Assembly (NCBI RefSeq): GCF_900103975.1
Contig: NZ_FNIR01000006.1
Span: forward strand, 186,001 to 250,000
DNA: 64,000 bases
Source: Klenkia soli
Lineage (GTDB): Bacteria > Actinomycetota > Actinomycetes > Mycobacteriales > Geodermatophilaceae
Reading direction: 5' to 3'
In this document: piece by piece, positions 8,946-17,340 of the stretch
How positions within the stretch are numbered: position 1 is the first letter of the stretch
Layout: each line of letters opens with the position of its first letter
Notes under the pieces: generated by a model
What the model was told of the DNA's origin: nothing
What the model saw: only the letters and a program-made list of their open reading frames with translations
Databases searched by the model: none
Program-made: the position numbers and the translations under genes

Positions 8946-9685
8946 CCGACCTGCTGCTGTTCCAGCTCCGCCGCGTGCTCCGCTCGTGGGAGTACCTGTT
9001 CTTCACCGTCGTCCTGCCCGCGCTGTTCACCATCTTCTTCACGAAGGTGTTCGGGGGGCAGGTGGGCAGCGGCACCGAGTACCAGGACTACGCCCGCACC
9101 TACATGGTCTCGATGATGGCCTACGGCGGGTTGGGTGCGGCCCTGGGCGCCACCATCCGGCTGTCGTTCGACCGGGCCTCGGGCTGGCTGCGGCAGCTGC
9201 GCGTGCTGCCGGTGCCCGGGCGCGAGGTGGTCGTCGTCGACATCGTCGTGGGCATGCTGCTGGTGCTGCCGAGCGTGGTGGTCGTGGCCCTGGTCGGCCG
9301 GTTCGTCAACGACGTCCGGCTGGGCCCGGGCACCTGGGTCGAGCTGGTCGGCGCCCTGTGGCTGGGGTCGGCCGCGTTCGTCGCCCTGGGCATGCTGCTG
9401 GGCCTGGCCCTGGAGCAGAAGGCGGCCGGCGCCGCGATGGGCATCGTCTCGACGGTGCTCGCCGCGCTGGGTGGGCTGTGGATCCCGGTGGAGGTCTTCC
9501 CGGCGGGCTTCCGCGTCGTGTCCGAGCTGACGCCGTCCTACTGGTACGCCGGGCTGGGCCGCGGCGTGGTCGGCGACGGGGGCCTCGTGCTGCCGGTGCT
9601 GGTGCTCGCCGGGTTCGCCCTGGTGTTCGCCTGCGGGGCGCTCGCGGTCGGCGCACGGCGGCCGTTGCACGCCGTCGCCGGCTGA
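8942..9685 (+). CDS. ABC-2 type transporter, permease (module 1)
   Basis: A 247-residue membrane protein with about six hydrophobic segments (LFFTVVLPALFTIFFT, VVVDIVVGMLLVLPSVVVVA, LGSAAFVALGMLLGLAL, IVSTVLAALGGLWIPV, LVLPVLVLAGFALVFACGAL). The GLWIPVEVFPAGF motif is a hallmark of the ABC2_membrane family. It would pair as a homodimer with the upstream ATPase. It overlaps that gene by 4 nt and precedes the histidine kinase gene by 17 nt. Confidence 0.88.
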   Translation: MTDLLLFQLRRVLRSWEYLFFTVVLPALFTIFFTKVFGGQVGSGTEYQDYARTYMVSMMAYGGLGAALGATIRLSFDRASGWLRQLRVLPVPGREVVVVDIVVGMLLVLPSVVVVALVGRFVNDVRLGPGTWVELVGALWLGSAAFVALGMLLGLALEQKAAGAAMGIVSTVLAALGGLWIPVEVFPAGFRVVSELTPSYWYAGLGRGVVGDGGLVLPVLVLAGFALVFACGALAVGARRPLHAVAG

Positions 9686-9702
9686 GCGGGGAGACTGTCG
9701 CC

Positions 9703-10824
9703 GTGGAGCCCGTCGCCGTCGCCCGCCCGCCCCTGTGGCGGCGCCTGGCCTGGACGGTGCCGTGGCTGGTCTTCCAGGTCTTCCCCGTGCTCGACCTCGT
9801 GCTCACCCCTCGGCCCCTGCTGCTCCGGGTGCTGATCGGGGCCGCGCTGGTGGCCTTCACGGCGGCGTACATGAGCGTGCTGGCCCGGTTCAACGACGCG
9901 CGGGGCGTGCGCCCGGACTTCGTCGTCGTCCTGGTGCTGGCGCTGGCGCTCTCGGCCGGGTTCGGCACCAGCTACGCGGGGCTGTGGATCTACGTGTCGG
10001 CGGCGGCCGCGGCCAGCCTGGCCGAGCGGCTGGTGTGGCCGGTGACCGGGGCGGCGACGCTGGCCTCGGCGGTCGTGATCGTGTCCTACCAGGACTGGAC
10101 GTCGCTGTTCCTGCCGGTGCTGTGCCCGCTGACCGCCGCGACGCTCTGGGGCACCCGGCACCTGCTCACCGTCAACGCCGAGCTCACCGCGGCCCGCGAG
10201 GAGCTCGCCCGCAACGCCGTGGCCGAGGAGCGGCTGCGCTTCGCCCGCGACCTGCACGACCTGCTGGGCCACTCGCTGTCGCTGATCGCCCTCAAGAGCG
10301 AGCTGGCCCGCCGGCTCGCCCCGGTCGACGGCGCCCGGGCCGCCGCGGAGATGGCCGACGTCGAGACCACCGCCCGCCGCGCCCTGGCCGAGGTGCGCGA
10401 CGCCGTCAGCGGCTACCGCCAGGTCAGCTGCGGGCAGGCGCTGGCCGAGGCGCGGTCCGCGCTGTCCGGCGCGGGCATCGCCTTCCGCGGCCCGGACCGG
10501 GTGCCGTCGCTGGCCGGCCCGGTCGACGCCGCGCTGGGGTGGGTGGTGCGCGAGGCCACCACGAACGTGCTGCGGCACAGCCACGCGCGCACCGTCACCG
10601 TCGTCCTCACCGAGGACGGCGTCTCCGCCGCGCTCACCGTCACCGACGACGGCCGCGGCCCCGCCGACGACACCGAGCCCGGTTCGGGGCTGACCGGCCT
10701 GCGCGAGCGGGTCGGGGCGCTGCACGGCGTGCTGACCGGGGGAGCGGGGCCGGGGGGCGGTTACCGGCTGCGGGCCGAGGTGCCGCTGGTGCCGGCCGTG
10801 GCGAGCACGTCGGTGACCGCGTGA
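9703..10824 (+). CDS. Sensor histidine kinase, NarL/DesK family (module 1)
   Basis: A 373-residue kinase starting at GTG 9703 behind GGGGAG. The first 155 residues hold about five short membrane helices without a large extracytoplasmic loop, so it probably senses the membrane or the transporter. The dimerisation/phosphoacceptor region is HisKA_3 with the histidine in ARDLHDLLGHSLSLIALK. The ATP-binding domain shows EATTNVLRHSHA (N box), VTDDGRGPADD (G1) and SGLTGLRERVGAL (G2). The stop overlaps the response-regulator start (GTGA), giving a tightly coupled cognate pair. Confidence 0.92.
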   Translation: MEPVAVARPPLWRRLAWTVPWLVFQVFPVLDLVLTPRPLLLRVLIGAALVAFTAAYMSVLARFNDARGVRPDFVVVLVLALALSAGFGTSYAGLWIYVSAAAAASLAERLVWPVTGAATLASAVVIVSYQDWTSLFLPVLCPLTAATLWGTRHLLTVNAELTAAREELARNAVAEERLRFARDLHDLLGHSLSLIALKSELARRLAPVDGARAAAEMADVETTARRALAEVRDAVSGYRQVSCGQALAEARSALSGAGIAFRGPDRVPSLAGPVDAALGWVVREATTNVLRHSHARTVTVVLTEDGVSAALTVTDDGRGPADDTEPGSGLTGLRERVGALHGVLTGGAGPGGGYRLRAEVPLVPAVASTSVTA

Positions 10825-11426
10825 TCCGGGTGCTGCTGGCCGAGGACCAGCAGCTGGTCCGCGGTGCGCTGCGGGCGCTGCTGGAGCTGGAGGAGGACAT
10901 CACCGTCGTCGCCGACGTCGGCCGGGGCGACCTGGTGCTGGCCGCCGCGCACGAGCACGCCCCCGACGTCGCGGTGATGGACATCGAGATGCCGGGGTGC
11001 GACGGGATCGAGGCGGCGCGGGCGCTGGCCGCCGAGCTGCCGCAGGTCAAGGCGGTCATCCTCACCACCTTCGGCCGGCCGGGGTTCCTCCGCCGGGCCA
11101 TGGAGGTGGGCGCGCAGGGCTTCCTGGTGAAGGACTCACCCGTCGCCGAGCTGGCCGCCGCGATCCGGTCGGTGGTGGCGGGGGAGCGGGTCATCGACCG
11201 CGACCTGGCCGCGGCCGCCCTCGCGCTGGGCTCCTCGCCGCTGTCGGCGCGGGAGGCCGACGTCCTGCGGGCGGCCGCCGACGGCGCCACCGTGGCCGAC
11301 ATCGCCGGCCGGCTGTTCCTGTCCGAGGGCACGGTGCGCAACTACCTGTCCAACGCCATCGGCAAGACCGGTGCCCGCACGAGGGTCGAGGCCGCGCGGG
11401 TGGCGGCCGACAAGGGCTGGCTGTAG
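10821..11426 (+). CDS. LuxR/NarL-family response regulator (module 1)
   Basis: A 201-residue DNA-binding regulator starting at GTG 10821. The receiver domain has the acidic pair in VLLAEDQQLV, the phosphoacceptor aspartate in VAVMDIEMPGCDG, the Thr in LTTFGRPGF and the Lys in FLVKDSP. The C-terminal LuxR helix-turn-helix is LSAREADVLRAAADGATV followed by LFLSEGTVRNYLSNAIGKTG. It is clearly paralogous to the regulator at 44.9-45.5 kb: both contain TTFGRPG and AIGKTGARTR at matching positions. A strong hairpin follows 23 nt after the stop. Confidence 0.92.
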   Translation: MIRVLLAEDQQLVRGALRALLELEEDITVVADVGRGDLVLAAAHEHAPDVAVMDIEMPGCDGIEAARALAAELPQVKAVILTTFGRPGFLRRAMEVGAQGFLVKDSPVAELAAAIRSVVAGERVIDRDLAAAALALGSSPLSAREADVLRAAADGATVADIAGRLFLSEGTVRNYLSNAIGKTGARTRVEAARVAADKGWL

Positions 11427-11449
11427 CGCCTCGATCCCGGGGACGACGG

Positions 11450-11487
11450 CGCGGACCCCGCTCGACGGGTGTCGAGCGGGGTCCGCG
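11450..11487. terminator. Strong hairpin terminator (bidirectional) after module 1
   Basis: Perfect 17-bp arms, CGCGGACCCCGCTCGAC and its complement, enclose a GGGT loop. It sits between the response-regulator stop (11426) and the end of the opposing Pip-repeat gene (11498). There is no long T tract, as usual in high-GC Actinobacteria. It should serve both convergent transcripts. Confidence 0.8.
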
Positions 11488-11497
11488 GTCGGGGGTC

Positions 11498-13273
11498 TCA
11501 GACCCCGGCGGTCCCGGCCTTCGAGCGGGCCCGGATGCGGAACGCGACCATCACCAGCGCGGCGACGACGAGCAGGACGGCGACCGGCAGGGCCCACCGG
11601 TGCGGACCCACGCCTGCGATGCCGCTGTCCAGCTCGGACGCGCCGTCGGCCAGCCGCTGCTGCCCGGCGGTGAGCTGCAGCTGCCCGTCGGAGAGCTGGG
11701 CGGTGCCGTCCTGCGCGGACGCCGCCCCGTCGGCCAGGTCGGTCAGCCCGGAGGTGAGCTGCTGGCCGCCGTCGGTGAGCTGGGCAGCCCCGTCGGCCAG
11801 CGCCTGGTTGTTGGCGGTGATCTGCGAGACGCCGTCGACCAGCTGCACCGAACCCGAGTCCAGCTGAGCGGCGCCGTCGGTCAGTGCCGCGTTGTTCGAC
11901 GTCAGCTCCTCGGCCCCGGCGTCCAGTCGCGCGCCGCCCTCGGCGAGCCGCCCGGCGCCCGCGGCGAGGTCGCTGCTGCCCTGGGCCACCCGGCCGCTGC
12001 CCGCGGCGAGGGTGGCTGCGCCGTTGCTCAGCGTCGCCGCCCCCGAGGCAGCGGAGGACGCACCGGTCGCCAGCGTGGTGGCGCCGGTGGCGAGCGTGCC
12101 CGCCCCCTGGCCGGCCTGGTTGATGCCGGTGTCCAGGGTGACCGCGCCCGATGCCGCGGCGGCGGCGCCGGTGCTCAACCGGGTCGCTCCGACGAGGAGC
12201 TCCCCGTCGATCTTCGTCTGCAGGGTGTCCAGCCCGGCGGACAGGGTGGCCATGCCGGCGCCCGTCTGGGCCAGGGCCCCCTGTGCCCCGGTGAGCTGGG
12301 CGGCTGCGGTGCCGGCAGTGGTGCCGGCGGACGTCAGGCTGGTGTTCACCGACGAGGACAGCGTGCTGAGGGTGCTCAGCTCGGTCGAGGTCAGCGTCTC
12401 GCCGCTGGCCACCCGCTGCACCAGGACGTCCAGTGCGGCCGCGTCGGTGGCGGCCTGGGTGACCGACGAGCGTGCCGAGGTCAGCGACCCGGCGGCGGAC
12501 GTCACCGCGCCGCCGGCGCCGGTGATCCCGGCCGTGACCCGACCGGCGCCGGTCCTGGCGTCGGTGACCCCTCCGCTGACGCGCGTGACGCCGGCCTGCA
12601 CGTCGGCGGCGCCGGTGGCGACGGCCGACGTGCCGGCGCGGAGGGTGGCTGATCCGGCCACCGCGTCCCCGAGACCGGTCGCCAGGCGCTGGGCGCCGGC
12701 GGCGAGGTTCCCCGACCCCGTGGCCACCGCGGCGGCCCCCGTGCTGAGGCTGTTCGCGCCGCTGGCCAGCTGACCGGCACCGTCGGCTGCCGCCTGAGCG
12801 CCCGTGGCCAGGGTCTGGGTGCCGTCGACCAGCGGTGCGGCGCCGGTGACGAGCTGGTCGACGCCGTCGGCGAGCTGCTGCGCGCCCGCGGTGTAGTCGC
12901 GCACGCCGTCGGTGAGCCGGCCGACGCCGTCGGTGTAGTCGGTGACACCGGTGGAGAGGGTGGTCACGCCCGCGGTGTACTGGCCGACGCCGGCCGTGTA
13001 GTCGCCGACGCCCGCGGCGTACTGCTGCGCACCGTCCAGGGCCTGGCCCGCGCCGTCGGACAGCTGGCCCACCCCGTCGGCCAGCTGGTCGAACCCTCCG
13101 GCGAACTCCGACTGACCGGAGTTGAGGCGGTCGGCCCCGGCGGAGACGTCCGAGGCCCCGGCCGACATGGTGCCGGTCAGCCAGAGGAAGGCGGCCGCGG
13201 CGGCCGCCACCGAGGTCAGGACGGCCGGGCCGGTCAGCCGGCGGCCACCCTGCCGCGGGCGGGTGTTCTCCAT
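11498..13273 (-). CDS. Pip/YhgE-type heptad-repeat membrane protein
   Basis: A 591-residue protein built almost wholly of degenerate 7-residue units of the form x-L-x-x-G-A/V-x (for example DQLADGVGQLSDGAGQALDG and TLATGATTLATGASSAASGA). This is the pattern seen in YhgE/Pip and MmpL-associated linker regions. One membrane helix lies near the N terminus (residues about 18-36) and one near the C terminus (ALPVAVLLVVAALVMVAF), so the repeat domain should be extracytoplasmic. Unlike typical YhgE/Pip proteins there is no ABC2/MmpL-type multi-helix membrane domain. ATG 13273 with GGAGA just upstream is preferred over an ATG-like start at 13294. It diverges from a LacI-family gene. The function is unknown. 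Confidence 0.8.
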   Translation of the reverse strand: MENTRPRQGGRRLTGPAVLTSVAAAAAAFLWLTGTMSAGASDVSAGADRLNSGQSEFAGGFDQLADGVGQLSDGAGQALDGAQQYAAGVGDYTAGVGQYTAGVTTLSTGVTDYTDGVGRLTDGVRDYTAGAQQLADGVDQLVTGAAPLVDGTQTLATGAQAAADGAGQLASGANSLSTGAAAVATGSGNLAAGAQRLATGLGDAVAGSATLRAGTSAVATGAADVQAGVTRVSGGVTDARTGAGRVTAGITGAGGAVTSAAGSLTSARSSVTQAATDAAALDVLVQRVASGETLTSTELSTLSTLSSSVNTSLTSAGTTAGTAAAQLTGAQGALAQTGAGMATLSAGLDTLQTKIDGELLVGATRLSTGAAAAASGAVTLDTGINQAGQGAGTLATGATTLATGASSAASGAATLSNGAATLAAGSGRVAQGSSDLAAGAGRLAEGGARLDAGAEELTSNNAALTDGAAQLDSGSVQLVDGVSQITANNQALADGAAQLTDGGQQLTSGLTDLADGAASAQDGTAQLSDGQLQLTAGQQRLADGASELDSGIAGVGPHRWALPVAVLLVVAALVMVAFRIRARSKAGTAGV

Positions 13274-13320
13274 GGATCTCCGATCGGTGGGCACGCGGAC
13301 GACGCAGCGTGCTGGTGAAG

Positions 13321-13335
13321 CGCGTTAATAACGCG
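13321..13335. promoter_or_regulatory. AT-rich palindrome CGCGTTA-A-TAACGCG
   Basis: A perfect 7-bp inverted repeat about a central A lies in the 224-nt divergent region between the Pip-repeat gene and the LacI-family gene. It is the most AT-rich spot of this intergenic region. On the minus strand the overlapping TATTAA could serve as a -10 element for the Pip-repeat gene. It is a candidate operator for an unidentified regulator; LacI operators usually have a central CG, which is absent here. Confidence 0.45.
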
Positions 13336-13497
13336 GGTTACGCACGCTAGGTGAGCGTGGTGGGCGCCACAAGACGGCCGGGTGCCACTCGATCGGGTGA
13401 ACGTGCCCGGACCGGTGACATCGGGGACGCAGGCGGCCTGGCCGTGCCAAGCTGACGCGGGCCGACGGCCGGCGCGCGGAGACGGCGAGGAGCGAGG

Positions 13498-14502
13498 GTG
13501 AGCGGGACGGGACGCACCACGCGCCGGGTCACGAGCGCCGACGTCGCCCGCGAGGCCGGCGTCTCCCGCACGACGGTCAGCTTCGTGCTGAACGACACCC
13601 CGGGGAAGGCCATCCCCGAGGAGACCCGGCAGCGGGTGTGGGCGGCGGCCGACCGGCTGGCCTACACCCCGTCGGCCGAGGCGCGGGCGCTCAGCCGCGG
13701 CCGCAGCGACGTCGTCCTCCTGCTCGTGCCCGCCGATCTCCTGCTCTCCCCGCACGTGGGGGCGATGGCCGTGCAGCTGGCGGGCGCCTTCGCCGGCGCC
13801 GGGCTGCAGCTGGTCGCCCACCTCAGCGCCGGCCGGCCCGGGGTCGACGCCTGGGCGGCCGTCACCCCGGCGGCGGTGGTGGCCTGGGACCTCCCCGACG
13901 ACGACGCCGAGCAGATGCGGCGCAGCGGGGTGCAGGTGGTGGCCTCGTTCACCGGGTCCGACGTCATCGGCAGCTGGGTCACCGGCGCCCGCGAGGCCGA
14001 GGTCGCCCGGTTGCAGGTGCAGCGCCTGGCGCAGGCCGGCCACCGGCACCTGGGCTACGCGGTGCCCGACGACGAGCGGACCGCCGAGCACGTGCGGCTG
14101 CGCTCCCGCCGGTTGCGCGACGCGTGCGGCGAGCTGGGTCTGCCCGACCCCGTCCAGGCGGTGGTGCCGGCCGAACCGCGGGCCGCCGCCGATGCCGTCG
14201 CGGGCTGGCGGACCGTCGCGCCCCAGGTGACCGGGGTCTGCGCGCACGACGCCACGACGGCGCTCTCGGTGCTCGCCGGCGCCCACCGGTTGGGGCTCGC
14301 GGTGCCGGCCGACCTGGCGCTGGTCGGGGTGGACGACGTCCCGGCCGCGGCCGTCGCGGATCCGCCGCTGACCATGGTCGACCTCGACCCCGGGCGCACC
14401 GCCGAGTACATGGTGGCGGTGGTGACCGCGCTGCTGGCGGGAGAGGAGGCGCCCGGCCCCGGACCGTCGGTCGCCCGGTTGGTGGAGCGCTCCTCGGTCT
14501 GA
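13498..14502 (+). CDS. LacI-family transcriptional regulator
   Basis: A 334-residue regulator starting at GTG 13498 with GAGGAG upstream. The N-terminal helix-turn-helix is VTSADVAREAGVSRTTVSFV, followed by the hinge region YTPSAEARALSRGRS. A periplasmic-binding-protein-like effector domain follows, with LALVGVDDVPAAAVADPPLT near the end as in GalR/LacI members. The effector is unknown; no sugar genes are adjacent. The divergent neighbour is the Pip-repeat protein. The gene ends in an inverted repeat that probably terminates transcription. Confidence 0.9.
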   Translation: MSGTGRTTRRVTSADVAREAGVSRTTVSFVLNDTPGKAIPEETRQRVWAAADRLAYTPSAEARALSRGRSDVVLLLVPADLLLSPHVGAMAVQLAGAFAGAGLQLVAHLSAGRPGVDAWAAVTPAAVVAWDLPDDDAEQMRRSGVQVVASFTGSDVIGSWVTGAREAEVARLQVQRLAQAGHRHLGYAVPDDERTAEHVRLRSRRLRDACGELGLPDPVQAVVPAEPRAAADAVAGWRTVAPQVTGVCAHDATTALSVLAGAHRLGLAVPADLALVGVDDVPAAAVADPPLTMVDLDPGRTAEYMVAVVTALLAGEEAPGPGPSVARLVERSSV

Positions 14503-14505
14503 ACG

Positions 14506-14558
14506 GCGCCCAGCTGGCGCCCGGGCCGCCTCGTCGCCCGGGCCGACAGCTGGGGCGC
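14506..14558 (+). terminator. Imperfect inverted repeat after the LacI-family gene
   Basis: The left arm at 14506-14526 and right arm at 14536-14558 pair over about 20 bp with small bulges (GCGCCCAGCTG against CAGCTGGGGCGC, then GCCCGGGC against GCCCGGGC). It begins 3 nt after the stop codon. It probably terminates the LacI-family transcript. The remaining bases up to 14755 show no further feature. Confidence 0.6.
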
Positions 14559-14755
14559 GCACCGGCCCAGGAGCAGCGCGCCCAGGCCGGTCACCGCGCC
14601 CTCGCGGCGGTGCGGGCGCGCACCCGCTGACGGGGTGCGCACGTAGTAGCTGGTCCCGAAGCTGCCGGCCAGAGGTGCAGCCGATCTGTGGACGACGTCC
14701 GTGGGTGTGGACGGCGCGGCACGCCGCGGTCGGCCGACGCCGATGCTCCGGTGCC

Positions 14756-15637
14756 GTGCCCCGTCGACCGCGCAGCGTCCCCGAGCTCGGCCACCGCCCG
14801 TTCCGCGGAAGCGCCGCGGTCACCGCAGGGCTGCTCACACGTCATGAGTTGGCCGGACCGGGTTGGCTGCGGGTCCACCGCGACGTGTACGTCGCGGCCG
14901 GCACCGAGCTCACGCTGCTCGTCCGCGCTCGGTCCGCGATCGCCCTGGTCCCCGGTGCCGTGGTCAGCGGTCGGACGGCAGCACGGCTGCTCGGCCTCGA
15001 CCTCGGTCCGCTGGGTGGGGAGCCCGTCGAGCTGACCGTGCCCAGCACCCAGGGCGGCTGGTCCGTCCCGGGGATCCGGGTCCGTCGGCGGGACCTGCCC
15101 GACGGGTCCGTCTCGTTGGTCGACGGGGTGCAGGTGACGTCGCCGGTCGTCACCGCCGTGGATCTGGCCGCACGGCTGCCGTACGGCTCCGCCGTCCGGG
15201 TGCTGGACCAGTTCGTGGCGGCCAGGCTGGCCGGGCTCGAGGCGCTGCGCGCCGAGGCGGCCAGGAGGTCGGGCCCCGGATCGGCCCGGGCTCGGCGTGC
15301 CGCGTCAGCGGCCGACGGGCTGGCCGGCTCCCCTCCCGAGACCACGCTGCGGCTGCTGCTGGGAGGGTCCGGGCTTCCCCCCGCGGTCGCCCAGGTCGAG
15401 GTCCGCGACCGCGGTGGGCGGTTCGTGGCCCGGGTCGACTTCGGCTGGCCGGAGCTGCGGTTCGCGGTCGAGTACGACGGTGCCGGCCACGTCGATCGCC
15501 TGGCCCACGACCGGAGAAGGCTCAACGCACTGCAGGCAGCGGGGTGGAGGGTCTTCTTCGTCACCGCCGCGGACATGCGCGACCCGGAGCGGCTCGTGCT
15601 GCGCATCGCCGCCGCGATGGCCGACTGCCTGCGGTGA
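14756..15637 (+). CDS. DUF559 (Vsr-like) protein with AbiEi-type N-terminal region
   Basis: A 293-residue cytoplasmic protein. The start is taken at GTG 14756 (MPRRPRSVPELGHRPFRG), which fits the usual N terminus of this actinobacterial family. The same frame is open upstream to 14675. The N-terminal half (GLLTRHELAGPGWLRVHRDV, VVSGRTAARLLGLDL) resembles AbiEi-antitoxin-like winged-helix regions. The C-terminal part (RVDFGWPELRFAVEYDGAGH, LNALQAAGWRVFFVTAADM) is the DUF559/very-short-patch-repair nuclease fold with candidate acidic residues in VDF and VEYDG. No toxin partner lies next to it. Such solo genes are numerous in actinobacterial genomes and their role is unknown. Confidence 0.75.
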   Translation: MPRRPRSVPELGHRPFRGSAAVTAGLLTRHELAGPGWLRVHRDVYVAAGTELTLLVRARSAIALVPGAVVSGRTAARLLGLDLGPLGGEPVELTVPSTQGGWSVPGIRVRRRDLPDGSVSLVDGVQVTSPVVTAVDLAARLPYGSAVRVLDQFVAARLAGLEALRAEAARRSGPGSARARRAASAADGLAGSPPETTLRLLLGGSGLPPAVAQVEVRDRGGRFVARVDFGWPELRFAVEYDGAGHVDRLAHDRRRLNALQAAGWRVFFVTAADMRDPERLVLRIAAAMADCLR

Positions 15638-15800
15638 CCCGTGGTGCCGACCGCGCGGTGCAAGGGGGCGGTGCAGCGGTCTCCCGGCGCGGTCGTGGCT
15701 TGGCTGCGCGCCCAGACGGGTCACCGCAACCGCTGAGCGGCGTGGACGCGCACCGGCGACGGATGTGCGCGGCGGAGCGATCCAGCGGCCGCGGGCGGGC

Positions 15801-16112
15801 TCAGGACGTGGGCATCAGGGAGTCGAGGTCCAGGACGCGGACGTGGATGACGTTGCGCTGCTGCAGGGCCGCGCGCAGGGCCCGGTGCAGGCCGTCCTCC
15901 AGGAACAGCTCGCCGTGCCACTGCACGGCGTGCGGGAAGAGGTCGCCGTAGAAGGTGGAGTCGTCGGCCAGCAGGGCGTCCAGCTCGAGCTGGCGCTTGG
16001 TGGTCACGAGCGTGTCCAACCTGATCTGGCGGGGCGGGATCATCGCCCAGTCGCGGGTGGAGAACCCGTGGTCGGGGTAGGGCCGCCCGTCGCGCACCGC
16101 CTTGAAGATCAG
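15801..16112 (-). CDS. Conserved actinobacterial protein of unknown function (Rv2375-like), apparent CTG start
   Basis: A 103-residue protein divergent from hrcA, the same place where Mycobacterium carries Rv2375. Residues GDGRPYPDHG-like (here RDGRPYPDHGFSTRDW), DDSTFYGDLFPHAVQWHGEL and LEDGLHRALRAALQQRNVIH are distinctive. The DGLHR segment recalls the G-x-H-R motif of ParB/sulfiredoxin-like folds (inference). Homologues as I recall them begin MIFK. Here the codon before ATC-TTC-AAG is CTG at 16112-16110, and an AGAGGAG box sits 7 nt upstream of it. No ATG, GTG or TTG in this frame fits both homology and ribosome-binding site. The next in-frame GTG is five codons inside and has no good box. 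Confidence 0.75.
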   Translation of the reverse strand: MIFKAVRDGRPYPDHGFSTRDWAMIPPRQIRLDTLVTTKRQLELDALLADDSTFYGDLFPHAVQWHGELFLEDGLHRALRAALQQRNVIHVRVLDLDSLMPTS

Positions 16113-16224
16113 TGCCCGACTCCTCTCGGATCCGCACCCCGGGACCCCGGAGCAGCTCGACCGACCCCACCCTAGTGGGCTCCGCGGTGCGCGACGGCGA
16201 CCCTGCCCGGTCGTATGCTGAACG

Positions 16225-16251
16225 CTGGCACTCGGGAGCAGTGAGTGCCAG
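16225..16251. promoter_or_regulatory. CIRCE operator of hrcA-dnaJ
   Basis: CTGGCACTC, nine spacer bases, then GAGTGCCAG: a perfect match to the CIRCE layout (consensus TTAGCACTC-N9-GAGTGCTAA) bound by the HrcA repressor. A -10-like TATGCT at 16214-16219 places the transcription start at the left edge of CIRCE. HrcA encoded just downstream should therefore repress its own operon until heat shock. Confidence 0.93.
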
Positions 16252-16277
16252 ACGGACCAGCGGACGGGAGGTGGCAC

Positions 16278-17324
16278 GTGGCCCACGAGGACCGCCGGCT
16301 GCAGGTCCTGCGAGCGATCGTGCAGGACTACGTCTCCACCAACGACCCGGTCGGCTCCAAGGCCCTGGCCGCCCGGTACGACCTGGGCGTGTCGCCGGCC
16401 ACCATCCGCAACGACATGGCGGTGCTGGAGGAGGAGGGGTACATTACCCAGCCGCACACCAGCGCCGGGCGGGTGCCCACCGACAAGGGGTACCGGTTCT
16501 TCGTCGACCGGATCTCGCAGGTCAAGCCCCTGTCGGCGGCCGAGCGCCGGGCGATCGAGCGGTTCCTGGACGGAGCCCTGGACCTGGACGACGTGCTGGC
16601 CCGCACCGTGCGGCTGCTGGCCCAGCTGACCCGCAACGTCGCGGTGATCCAGTACCCGACGCTGGCCCGCTCCGCCGTCCGGCACCTGGAGGTCGTGCAG
16701 CTGGCCAGCAACCGGCTGCTCGTCGTCCTCATCACCGACACCGGCCGGGTCGAGCAGCGGGTGGTCGAGATCCCCGTGGTCACCGACGCCCCGGCCGGCG
16801 CGGACCCGGTCGCCGAGCTGCGCACGCTGCTCAACGCGGCGTTCGTCGGCGCCAAGCTGGCCGAGGCAGGGCTCAAGGTCGCCGACCTGCTGGACACCGC
16901 GCCAGCGCACCTGCGCGGGCTGGTGGCCGCGGTCAGTGCCACCCTGGTCGAGACCCTCGCCGAACCCGGTGAGGACCGGCTGCTGGTGGGCGGCACGGCC
17001 AACCTGACCCGCGGCGGGGCCCTGGACTTCCCGGGCACCCTGCGTCCGCTGCTGGAGGCGCTCGAGGAACAGGTCGTCGTGCTCCGCCTCATGGGCGAGG
17101 TGGCCCCCAGCCACGTCCTGGTGAGCATCGGCGAGGAGAACGCGCACGAGGGGTTCACCGGTGCGTCGGTGGTCTCCGTGGGCTACGGGTCGGCCGGGGG
17201 CACCGCCGACCTGGCGCTCGGAGGTCTCGGCGTCGTCGGGCCCACCCGCATGGACTACCCCGGGACCATGGCCGCGGTGCGCGCCGTGGCCCGCTACGTC
17301 GGCCAACTGCTGGCCGAGAGCTGA
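16278..17324 (+). CDS. hrcA: Heat-inducible transcriptional repressor HrcA
   Basis: A 348-residue repressor of class I heat-shock genes that binds CIRCE and is kept active by GroE. The start is GTG 16278 ([20 protein letters not shown]) with GGGAGG 7 nt upstream. The winged-helix DNA-binding region includes [20 protein letters not shown] and [20 protein letters not shown]. The C-terminal GAF-like domain ends [25 protein letters not shown] element precedes it and dnaJ follows after 16 nt, so it is autoregulated and co-transcribed with the chaperone. Confidence 0.96.
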   Translation: MAHEDRRLQVLRAIVQDYVSTNDPVGSKALAARYDLGVSPATIRNDMAVLEEEGYITQPHTSAGRVPTDKGYRFFVDRISQVKPLSAAERRAIERFLDGALDLDDVLARTVRLLAQLTRNVAVIQYPTLARSAVRHLEVVQLASNRLLVVLITDTGRVEQRVVEIPVVTDAPAGADPVAELRTLLNAAFVGAKLAEAGLKVADLLDTAPAHLRGLVAAVSATLVETLAEPGEDRLLVGGTANLTRGGALDFPGTLRPLLEALEEQVVVLRLMGEVAPSHVLVSIGEENAHEGFTGASVVSVGYGSAGGTADLALGGLGVVGPTRMDYPGTMAAVRAVARYVGQLLAES

Positions 17325-17340
17325 GGACTGAGAACACCAG

